DNA from: Muricoccus harenae
Lineage (GTDB): Bacteria > Pseudomonadota > Alphaproteobacteria > Acetobacterales > Acetobacteraceae
NCBI RefSeq assembly: GCF_009848505.1
Contig: NZ_WWDL01000001.1
Coordinates: forward strand, 310,001 to 374,000
DNA: 64,000 bases
Reading direction: 5' to 3'
The position numbers and the translations under genes are program-made. The notes under the pieces were generated by a model. That model searched no databases, was not told the origin of the DNA, and saw only the letters and a list, made by a program, of their open reading frames with translations. Below are positions 55,394-62,682 of the stretch, one piece after another (within the stretch, counting starts at the first letter, position 1; every line of letters begins with the position of its first letter).

Positions 55394-56188
55394 ATGGCGG
55401 AGCCGTCCCCCCTCGCCCTGCGGGATGAGCGGCTCTTCGGCTTCTTCCATCTCATCTTCTCGCGCTTCTTCCGGCGCCACATGGGCGCGCTGCGCGTGCC
55501 GCCCTGGGGCATCCCGGAGGATCCCGCCGGGCGCCCGCTGATCGTCCTCGCCAACCATCCCTCCTGGTGGGATGGGGTGGCCTTCATGCTGCTTCCCGTG
55601 CGCCTCTTCCCCAACCGGCACATCTTCATCCCGATGGAAGCGGCGGCACTGGCGAAATACCGCTTCATGCGGCGCCTCGGCGTCTTCGGAATCGAACCGG
55701 GGCCGCGCGGGGCCGTGGCTTTCCTCCGCACCGCCGCCGAGGTGCTGGCGGCGCCGCGCGCCATGCTCTGGATGAACGCGCCGGGCCGCTTCCAGGATGT
55801 GCGGGAGCGCCCCGTCGCCATCGCCCCGGGTGTCACGCGCCTGCCGGAGATCGCGCCCGAGGCGGTGGTTCTGCCGCTTGCCCTCGATTACGTGCTCTGG
55901 ACCGAACGCCGCCCCGAGATGCTGGCGGCCTTCGGTACCCCTTTAGAGGCGCGCGACCTGCTGGCGCTGGACCGCGAAGCGCGCGAGGCCCGCATCCGCG
56001 CAGCCCTGACCGAGACGATGGACCGCCTGACGCTCGATGCCATCACCCGCGACCCCGCCCGCTTCGAAATGCTGGCCGAGGGCGCGGAGGGGATGGGCGG
56101 CATCTACGACCTCTGGCGCCGCATCACCGCCTTGCTGCGCGGCCGCCGCTTCGACCCGCGCCATGCGCGCCGCGCCAAATCCGGCTAG
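55394..56188 (+). CDS. Glycerolipid-type acyltransferase (CrtO-like role)
   Basis: A 264-residue acyltransferase of the PlsC superfamily. The catalytic HX4D motif is NHPSWWDG near residue 55; the second motif, usually PEGTR, reads NAPGRFQD here. An N-terminal amphipathic region could place it on the membrane. In the carotenoid cluster it is best read as the enzyme that adds a fatty acid to the glycosylated pigment, as CrtO does in staphyloxanthin synthesis. It lacks family-specific proof and lipid acylation remains possible. Start 4 bp after the previous gene. Confidence 0.85.
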   Translation: MAEPSPLALRDERLFGFFHLIFSRFFRRHMGALRVPPWGIPEDPAGRPLIVLANHPSWWDGVAFMLLPVRLFPNRHIFIPMEAAALAKYRFMRRLGVFGIEPGPRGAVAFLRTAAEVLAAPRAMLWMNAPGRFQDVRERPVAIAPGVTRLPEIAPEAVVLPLALDYVLWTERRPEMLAAFGTPLEARDLLALDREAREARIRAALTETMDRLTLDAITRDPARFEMLAEGAEGMGGIYDLWRRITALLRGRRFDPRHARRAKSG

Positions 56189-56232
56189 GATGCGCCCGTG
56201 ACGACCGGGACACGCAACGGGATGGCCGCGCG

Positions 56233-57327
56233 ATGATGGATGCGCTGGCCCTGGCGCTCGCCGCCTTCCCCGCCAGCATGGCGGCGGTGAACCTCGTCCT
56301 GCTGCGGGCGGCATCCGGCACGGCGGCGCCGGGCGCCCTCGTCTCCATCCTCATCCCCGCGCGCGACGAGGCGGCGAACATCGCTGCTTGCCTGGACGCC
56401 GTCCTCGCCAGCACGGGCGTGGCGGTGGAGGTGCTGGTGATGGATGACGGCTCATGCGACGCAACGGCCGAAATCGTCGCGGCGCGCGCCACCGGGGATT
56501 CGCGCCTGCGCCTGCTGCACGCACCGCCCCTGCCACCGGGCTGGACCGGCAAGGTGCATGCTTGCGCCCGCCTGGCCGAGGCCGCGCAAGGCACGCATCT
56601 GCTCTTCATCGATGCCGATGTGCGCCTCGCGCCGGATACGGCGGCGCGCATGGCCGGCCATGCGGAGGTCCATGGGATCGCCCTCGTTACCGGCGTGCCG
56701 CGCCAGCGCATGGGAACGCTGGGGGAAGGGCTGACCGTTCCCGCCATCAACCTGCTGATGATGGGCTACCTGCCCGGCGGCGGCCGCGCCTTCACCGCGC
56801 ATCCCGCCATGGCGGCCGCCTGCGGGCAGCTCATCCTGGTGGAGCGCGGCGCCTATGAGGCGGTCGGGGGCCATGCCGCCTTCAAGCACCGCCTGCATGA
56901 CGGGCTGGCCCTGTCCCGCATCCTCCGCGCCGCCGGCCACCGCACGGAGGTGGTGGATGGCGCCAGCCTTGCCGAATGCCGCATGTATTCCGGCTTCGGC
57001 GAGGCCTGGAACGGCTTCCTGAAGAATGCGCGCGAGGGCATGGCGACCCCGGTCGGCCTGCCGGTCTGGACCCTCCTCCTGGCCGGCGGGCATATCCTGC
57101 CCTGGCTGCTCCTGCCATCGCCGCTGGCGGGCGCCGCGCTGATCCTCGGCTATCTCACCCGCGCCGCCATCACCTGGCGGGCCAAGGAGCCCTCCTGGAC
57201 CATCCCGCTGCATCCCGCGACCGTCGCGGTGGCACTGGCGATCCAATGGACGGCGCTGGCACGCTCCGCCCTCGGCCGCCCCGCGGGGTGGAAGGGCCGG
57301 GCCTATCGCGCGGCGGATGGCGCATGA
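56233..57327 (+). CDS. Family 2 glycosyltransferase, CrtQ/HpnI-like
   Basis: A 364-residue membrane-bound glycosyltransferase. Catalytic parts are SILIPARDEAANIAACLDAV, VMDDGSCDATAEI, LLFIDADVRLAPD and ALSRILRAAGHRTEVVDG. One hydrophobic segment lies at the N-terminus and about three at the C-terminus. In this cluster it would glycosylate a carotenoid carboxylate or hydroxyl. Hopanoid glycosyltransferases are an alternative because HpnCD also feeds hopanoid synthesis. Its stop overlaps the next start. Confidence 0.88.
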   Translation: MMDALALALAAFPASMAAVNLVLLRAASGTAAPGALVSILIPARDEAANIAACLDAVLASTGVAVEVLVMDDGSCDATAEIVAARATGDSRLRLLHAPPLPPGWTGKVHACARLAEAAQGTHLLFIDADVRLAPDTAARMAGHAEVHGIALVTGVPRQRMGTLGEGLTVPAINLLMMGYLPGGGRAFTAHPAMAAACGQLILVERGAYEAVGGHAAFKHRLHDGLALSRILRAAGHRTEVVDGASLAECRMYSGFGEAWNGFLKNAREGMATPVGLPVWTLLLAGGHILPWLLLPSPLAGAALILGYLTRAAITWRAKEPSWTIPLHPATVAVALAIQWTALARSALGRPAGWKGRAYRAADGA

Positions 57328-58937
57328 GCGCGAGCATCGCCGCAGGCCCCCCGACGCGCGGCCCGGACAGCGAGAACTTCCCCGTCGCCTCCCGCCTGTT
57401 GGCGCCGGCGGTGCGCGGCCATGTGCTCGCCTTCTACCGCGTTGTCCGGCTGGCCGACGACATCGCGGATGCCGCCGACCTGGAGCCCGCGGAAAAGCTG
57501 CGCCGCCTGGATGCCATAGAGGCCGCGCTGGACGGTGCAACCCATGACCTTCCGGACGTGCCCGAGGCGACCGGCCTGCGCGAGAGCGGAGCCGGTGTCG
57601 AGGAGGCGCGCCGCATGCTCACCGCCTTTCGCCGTGATGCCCGCAACGAGGGCTGTGAGGATTGGGATGCGCTGGCGGATTACTGCGCCCATTCCGCCGT
57701 GCCCGTCGGCCGCTTCCTGCTGCGCATCCATGGGGAGGGGCCGGAGGCCGCCCGCGCCGCCGATGCGCTCTGCATCGCCCTGCAGGTTCTGAACCACCTG
57801 CAGGACATGGGTGAGGACCGCGCCGCCCTCGGCCGCATCTACCTGCCGCGCTCCTGGATGGAAGCGGTAGGCGGGAAGCAGGCCGTCTTCACCGATCCCG
57901 CGCCCCGCCGCGCCCTGCTCGACGCGCTGCTGGACCGCACCGAAGCCCTGCTCGACGCCGCCGCCGCCCTGCCGCGGCTGCTGCGGAGCCGCCGCCTGGC
58001 ACTGGAATCCGCCACCACCATCGGCTGCGCCCGGCGCCTCCTCACCCGGCTCCGCACCGGGGATCCGATGGCCTCCCGCGTCGCGCTGACCAAGCCCGAT
58101 GCCCTGGCCGCCCTGATCGCAGCGCCGCTGGGCGGGCCCTCGGACACCGCCTTGGTTCGCACCCGCGTGTCCCGCGCCGGTTCATCCTTCGCGCGCGGCA
58201 TGGCCAGCCTGCGCGGCGAGCGCCGCCGTGCGCTTTACGCGGTCTATGCCTTCTGCCGTGCCGTGGATGACATCGCCGACGGCGCCGCGCCCGAGGCGGA
58301 GAAGCGCCGCTTCCTCGCCGAATGGCGGGCCAAGCTGGATGCGCCCGATTGCGCCCTCTCGCGCGAGCTGGCCCGCGCTCGCGCCCGCTTCGACCTGCCG
58401 AAAGCCGAATGCCTCGCCATGATCGACGGGATGGAGGCCGATTCCGCCCGCCGCCTGCGCCTGGCGGACGAAGCGGCGCTGGACCTTTACTGCCGCCGCG
58501 TCGCCGGCAGCGTCGGTGCCCTTTCGGTCCGCATCTTCGGCGCGCCGGAGGCCGAGGGTTTCGGCCTTGCCCTGGGGCGCACGCTGCAGCTCGTGAACAT
58601 CCTGCGCGACATCGACGAGGATGCGGCGCGCGAGCGCGTCTACATCCCCCTCTCCTGGCTCGGTGCCGATGCACCCGCCGCCGAGCTCCTGGCCCGTCCC
58701 GATCTGCACGACGCCTGCCACCGGCTGCTCGCCCGCGCCGAGGCGGGATTCGCCGAGGCCGAGGCGGCGCTGGCGGCGGCGGATTCCCGGCCGCTCCGCC
58801 CGGCCCGAATAATGATGTGGGCCTATCGCCGCTTGCTGGACCGCCTTACGGCCCGTGGCTTCGAGCCGCCCCGTGCAAGGCCGCGGCTTAGCACGGGCGA
58901 GCGGGCACGGCTCGCGGCTATGGCGCTGGGATGGTGA
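57324..58937 (+). CDS. HpnC-HpnD fusion: bifunctional presqualene/hydroxysqualene synthase
   Basis: A 537-residue protein with two complete squalene/phytoene-synthase domains in one chain. Residues about 15-265 are HpnC-like: FYRVVRLADDIADA (Asp45, Asp49) and LNHLQDMGEDRAALGRIYLP. Residues about 280-537 are HpnD-like: YAFCRAVDDIADG and NILRDIDEDAARERVYIP. HpnD joins two farnesyl diphosphates to presqualene diphosphate and HpnC turns that into hydroxysqualene. They are normally separate proteins. There is no stop or frameshift between the halves. The ATG overlaps the glycosyltransferase stop. HpnE is not in the window. Confidence 0.93.
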   Translation: MSASIAAGPPTRGPDSENFPVASRLLAPAVRGHVLAFYRVVRLADDIADAADLEPAEKLRRLDAIEAALDGATHDLPDVPEATGLRESGAGVEEARRMLTAFRRDARNEGCEDWDALADYCAHSAVPVGRFLLRIHGEGPEAARAADALCIALQVLNHLQDMGEDRAALGRIYLPRSWMEAVGGKQAVFTDPAPRRALLDALLDRTEALLDAAAALPRLLRSRRLALESATTIGCARRLLTRLRTGDPMASRVALTKPDALAALIAAPLGGPSDTALVRTRVSRAGSSFARGMASLRGERRRALYAVYAFCRAVDDIADGAAPEAEKRRFLAEWRAKLDAPDCALSRELARARARFDLPKAECLAMIDGMEADSARRLRLADEAALDLYCRRVAGSVGALSVRIFGAPEAEGFGLALGRTLQLVNILRDIDEDAARERVYIPLSWLGADAPAAELLARPDLHDACHRLLARAEAGFAEAEAALAAADSRPLRPARIMMWAYRRLLDRLTARGFEPPRARPRLSTGERARLAAMALGW

Positions 58938-58944
58938 CGGCCGT

Positions 58945-58960
58945 GGGCTGAGGGCAGCCC
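58945..58960. terminator. Hairpin at the end of the pigment operon
   Basis: GGGCTG-AGGG-CAGCCC forms a 6-bp stem followed by CCCTTGTC, between the convergent HpnCD and DsbA-family genes. It could serve both strands. Confidence 0.5.
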
Positions 58961-58965
58961 CCTTG

Positions 58966-59628
58966 TCAGGCCGTGGCTCGCAGGCTGGCGCGGATGGCCT
59001 CCGCCATGGCGGAGGCCGGCTGCGCGCCGGAGATGATCAGCTGCCGGTCGAGGATTACCGCCGGCACGCCGCCCAGACCGCCGGCGCGGGCGGCATCGCT
59101 CCGCACCTCCGCGACACCCTCCTCACTGGACAGCATGGCGGCGGCGAGGCCAGGCGGCAGGCCGGCGGCATCACCGATTTCCGCCAGCACCGCAGCATCC
59201 CCGATGTCCCGTCCCTCAGCGAAATAGGCGGCGAAGATCGCCTCCACCATGCGGTCCGCCATGGCGGCTCCGCCCTGCTGGGCCGCGAGGCGGATCAGGC
59301 GATGGCTGTCGAGCGAATTCGGGCTGCGCGCGATCCGCTCGAAGTCGAAGCGCAGGCCATCCTTCGCACCCTCGGCGGCGAGCCGCGCATCGAGTTCGCG
59401 GCCGCGCTCAACGCTGCCGAACTTTCGTGCGCGATATTCGGCGCGCGGCATGCCGCCCGGCGGCATGTCGGGGTTGAGCTGGAACGGATGCCATTGCCGC
59501 GTGAGCCGCAGGCCTTCGCCCGCCAGCATCTGCATGGCCGCATCCAGCCGCCGCTTGCCGACCCAGCACCAGGGGCAGACCGTGTCCACGACGACGAGCA
59601 GCACCGTCGGTGCGCCATCCTGGGCCAT
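58966..59628 (-). CDS. DsbA-family (FrnE-like) oxidoreductase
   Basis: A 220-residue thioredoxin-fold protein. The active site CPWCW lies near residue 20 (DTVCPWCWVGKRRLD), and GVPAVILDRQLIISGAQP carries the cis-proline. No signal peptide is present, so it acts in the cytoplasm, like FrnE. I chose the ATG at 59628 because GGAGG lies seven bases upstream; two in-frame starts before it are too close or unsupported. It converges on the pigment operon. Confidence 0.9.
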   Translation of the reverse strand: MAQDGAPTVLLVVVDTVCPWCWVGKRRLDAAMQMLAGEGLRLTRQWHPFQLNPDMPPGGMPRAEYRARKFGSVERGRELDARLAAEGAKDGLRFDFERIARSPNSLDSHRLIRLAAQQGGAAMADRMVEAIFAAYFAEGRDIGDAAVLAEIGDAAGLPPGLAAAMLSSEEGVAEVRSDAARAGGLGGVPAVILDRQLIISGAQPASAMAEAIRASLRATA

Positions 59629-59805
59629 GTCCATTCCTCCTTCTATCGCGCCCATGGAACCACGCCCGTCCCGGCGGCGCCAAGCGATGCGCGACGTTCC
59701 GGAGCCGGAGGGGAAAATGCCTTATGTTATCGCCACGCTTTCGTGACACAGAGGCTCGCGGGTCTTGCGCGTTTCAGTTCCAACGGAACAACCCGGTAGA
59801 ACGAG

Positions 59806-60558
59806 ATGATGCGCAAGGAATTCCTCCTCGCCGGGCTGCTGGCACTCGGCGGTTGCTTTGAGGATGCTCCCACCAAGGCTGAAGCGGTGAAGCGCGAGGC
59901 ATCGACGCGCGTCAAGACGGCGGCGGAGGAGCGGCTGCGCGGCATCGCGCGCGATCCCGAGGCCCTGCGCTTCCGTGCCGTGGAGACCTATCGTCAGGCG
60001 ATGGCTGACACCTATGCCGTCTGCGGCCAGGCGACGGTGATGGGCGGCACCGTCTTCATCCCCTTCGTTTCAGTGGTGAATGACGCCGAGGGCGAGATGA
60101 AGATTGAGCAGCATGTCGGCCGCACGAATATCGAGGCGACGCGCGTTTATGTGGAAATGGTCGGGCGCTGCTTCGACGGAGGCGGGCCGGTGATGCGCGC
60201 GGGCGGCACGCCGATAGCCCAGTTGCCGCCGCCTCTTCCCACGGGCCTGCCGATCCTCGATCAGGTGGCGCCTGAGCCGCCTAGGCAGCCGGAAATGGTC
60301 GCTGCCGCCGCCTCCGCCTCAAGTCCCGCCGAAGGTGAACCCTCCGGACGGACGCTGGTGATGCGCCAGAACGGCAATGTCCGGGCCTCGCCGAATGGTG
60401 GCGGGGAGGTGCTGCGCGTGGCGCGCAGCGGGACGGCGCTGAACATCTTTGGCACGGCGCCGGGCGGCTGGTACCGGGTGGGCGACGTGACGCCCGAGGG
60501 ATGGGTGCATGGCAGCCTCACCTCGGTGACGTCAGGAACCTTGGCTTCGGCGCAATAA
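59806..60558 (+). CDS. SH3-domain lipoprotein
   Basis: A 250-residue protein with the lipobox LALGGC (Cys17), so it should be lipid-anchored. Residues about 35-130 form a compact domain with two conserved-looking cysteines (YAVCGQA, MVGRCFDG). Residues about 180-245 form a bacterial SH3 fold: GNVRASPNGGGEVLRVARSG, then GGWYRVGDVTPEGWVHGS. It is unrelated in its N-terminal part to the SH3 protein at 25464. It is the last clearly chromosomal gene before the mobile element. Confidence 0.82.
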   Translation: MMRKEFLLAGLLALGGCFEDAPTKAEAVKREASTRVKTAAEERLRGIARDPEALRFRAVETYRQAMADTYAVCGQATVMGGTVFIPFVSVVNDAEGEMKIEQHVGRTNIEATRVYVEMVGRCFDGGGPVMRAGGTPIAQLPPPLPTGLPILDQVAPEPPRQPEMVAAAASASSPAEGEPSGRTLVMRQNGNVRASPNGGGEVLRVARSGTALNIFGTAPGGWYRVGDVTPEGWVHGSLTSVTSGTLASAQ

Positions 60559-60723
60559 GGCCGAGCCTCGTCGGCAAGGCGATGGTCCCCCTGCCGGAGA
60601 CTAACTCGCAAGGCCGGACTCTCGATTAATTCATTGAAAGAAAAAGAAAACTTGGCTTGCTTAACGTACCGCATGGTCGTGTACCGCAGCGTTACACGCG
60701 GAGGCGCAAAGCTTGGTCGACCC
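60559..60723. other. AT-rich junction region
   Basis: These 165 bases contain an AT-rich patch (60622-60660: TTAATTCATTGAAAG followed by AAAAGAAAAC) and two copies of GTACCGCA 16 bp apart near 60666-60690. I see no gene. It lies at the change from compact chromosomal genes to the mobile-element genes and is a candidate left junction. Confidence 0.45.
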
Positions 60724-61287
60724 CTATTTGACCTTCCAAGGGATACGCCACGGGTCAGGCTCCCCGCTTTTCTGCGTGCTGTAGGGGAAGGCGTCCCTGT
60801 TTTCCTGAAGCACGTCCCAGACGTCATCCGGTACCGTCATAGGGATGCGGGCCGGGTCGTAGCGTTGCCCTGGCTGCAAAGCGGTAACCACGATTCGACG
60901 CGCAAGGAGTGGCGCCGCGTAACCCCCGCCATCATCCGCAGGGAAGGTCTTCTGGTTGTAGGCTAGCAAGTGACCGATGATCTTCCGCTCCTCCGAGGTC
61001 ATGTGGGGGATGTACTCGCGGACTTCCTTCTTGTGCCTCCGCTTCTGCCTGTAGGCCGCAAGTCTCGACGCGAGTACCCGCCATGCTTCAGTCCCCATGC
61101 TCGCCAGAGCGAGGCACGCGCAGACCAGCCCCGCGAGGATGACGAGCTACGCCATCAGCACGGGCAGAGGCTCCATGAGCCCTAGTTTCGGCAGTGCCAG
61201 GAAGACCCAACAAGCGACGGACAGGAACGCGGTCTGCCAGCCGCTAGCCTTGAGGATCTCAAGCCATCGTGGGTCGGGAGCGATCAT
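60724..61287 (-). pseudogene. SieB-like superinfection exclusion gene, interrupted by an amber codon
   Basis: Read from the ATG at 61287, the frame gives 46 residues with one membrane helix (WQTAFLSVACWVFLALPKLG), then an in-frame TAG at 61149-61147, then continues open for 140 codons. After the stop comes a second helix (LVILAGLVCACLALAS) and the soluble part: HMTSEERKIIGHLLAYNQKT, RRIVVTALQPGQ and VPDDVWDVLQENRDAFPY. This layout, two helices then this domain, matches SieB-type superinfection exclusion proteins (about 190 residues), which block development of related phages. As written it is broken. A start at 61098 would make only a 124-residue soluble fragment. Confidence 0.72.
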
Positions 61288-61625
61288 GCGCCCACGCTAC
61301 CACGGCGGCTTCCGGGAGGGACCTAGCGGGGCCCAGAGCCGGTGTCGGTGGTCCGTGGAAGGGGCGGGGTGCAAGAGGGCGGCCGCTGACTAACAACAGA
61401 ACAACCACATTAACCGGCTTTTGGAACGACCTTTCGCGAACACCCCTGGGGGTGCCTTGCTTTGTCCCGCCGTTCTGCCCGGCGCGCGTTGCGCCTCGGG
61501 ATCATCTCGGTGTCTGCCGCAACGGCGCCGGTCGTGTCATCTCGCGTCATCGACGGATGGCGCCAGTTGACAAGGAAGGGCCGTGGACTCAGGGTCGGCC
61601 GCCTTCAGCCTGGAGACCCCGCACC
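61288..61625. other. Divergent intergenic region of the mobile element
   Basis: These 338 bases separate the SieB-like gene from the recombinase gene. They hold an inverted repeat CACCCC-TG-GGGGTG at 61441-61454 and a -35-like TTGACA at 61567 without a convincing -10. If the recombinase acts on its own site, the crossover sequence may lie here. No gene is supported. Confidence 0.45.
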
Positions 61626-62324
61626 GTGAGTGCCCAGACCCGTGACTTCGTCCCCTACCTCCGCGTCTCGACGGATCGCCAGGGCCGCTCTGGGCTGGGT
61701 CTGGAGGCGCAGCAGGCAGCCATCTCCACATTCATCTCTCAGACCCCTGGCGCTCATCTCCTGGATCCACCTTACGTCGAGGTTGAGAGCGGCAAGCGTG
61801 CGGATCGGCCCAAGCTGGCAGAGGCCATGGAGCGGTGCCGCAAGACCGGCGCCACGCTGCTCATCGCGAAGCTCGACCGGCTGGCCCGCGACGCTTACTT
61901 CCTCCTCGGGCTCCAGAAGGCGGGCGTCGAGTTCATCGCGGCCGACATGCCCCACGCCAACCGGCTGACCATCGGCATCATGGCCTTGGTCGCAGAGGAG
62001 GAGGCCCGTGCCATCAGCGCCCGCACGAAGGCCGCTCTCGCCGCCGCCAAGGCTCGTGGAGTCAGGTTAGGCGGGGTGCGTGAGGGGCAGCAGCTGCCAC
62101 CCCCAGAGGCCGCTGCACGGGGTCGCGAGGCCGCCAGCGAGGCGCATCAGGCGAAGGCTGATAGGACGGCCAGCCGCTTAGTCAGGCGGATCGCGGAGTG
62201 GACAGCGCAGGGGACCAGCCTCGCCGGGATCGCGAGGGCGCTGAACGAGGGCGGGGAGCCGTCTCCGCGTGGAGGTCGCTGGACCGCTACCGCCGTGAAG
62301 CGCGCGCTGGAGCGAGTTAGTTGA
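61626..62324 (+). CDS. Serine recombinase (resolvase/invertase type)
   Basis: A 232-residue small serine recombinase. The catalytic serine is Ser15 in YLRVSTDRQGRSGLGLEAQ; other active-site parts are KLDRLARDAYFLLGL and EEEARAISARTKAALAAAK. The C-terminal part, GIARALNEGGEPSPRGGRW followed by TATAVKRAL, is a helix-turn-helix that binds the crossover site. The GTG at 61626 gives the family start. It lacks the long zinc-ribbon part of large integrases, so it should be a resolvase, invertase or small transposase-like recombinase. Confidence 0.92.
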   Translation: MSAQTRDFVPYLRVSTDRQGRSGLGLEAQQAAISTFISQTPGAHLLDPPYVEVESGKRADRPKLAEAMERCRKTGATLLIAKLDRLARDAYFLLGLQKAGVEFIAADMPHANRLTIGIMALVAEEEARAISARTKAALAAAKARGVRLGGVREGQQLPPPEAAARGREAASEAHQAKADRTASRLVRRIAEWTAQGTSLAGIARALNEGGEPSPRGGRWTATAVKRALERVS

Positions 62325-62682
62325 GAACGCTCGCAACTACGTTGCTGTTGGCATAGATCGAAACGATCTTGAGAGGGAGAAGTGTGTCTCTCCGCCATTC
62401 GGCTTCGCCAGGTCGTTGATGGGGCGACCTGAGAGGGTAAGCTGCCGGGCGATCTCACAGGGCTTAGGGTTGGACCGGCAGAGGCCGCAGAGAGTTCGGG
62501 GATCTATCCATCCCCTTCCTTGGGCTCAGGGTTGGCCCAGCAGAAGGACCAAGGGGCCGAGAGGCTGTACTGCTGGAGAGCTCCTAAGAGGGCATCTAAG
62601 CGTCTATCAAGGGGACAGGCACCGAGAGAGGTATCAGGGAACACTTCTGGTGATCCGGCCGATTTGCTGCTAGGACGCCGGG
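62325..62682. other. Gene-free stretch upstream of the polymerase-like gene
   Basis: These 358 bases have no convincing gene. A hairpin AGATCG-AAA-CGATCT followed by TTGAGAG lies at 62355-62369, and the rest contains several purine-rich runs and short inverted repeats (for example TGGGC...GCCCA near 62520). It may be a leader RNA or a replication/recombination site of the element. Confidence 0.45.

Noticed and set aside
61561-61600. TTGACA at 61567 as the recombinase promoter
   Set aside because: No -10-like sequence at 16-18 bp; the six bases at that distance are CAGGGT. One matching hexamer is not enough.
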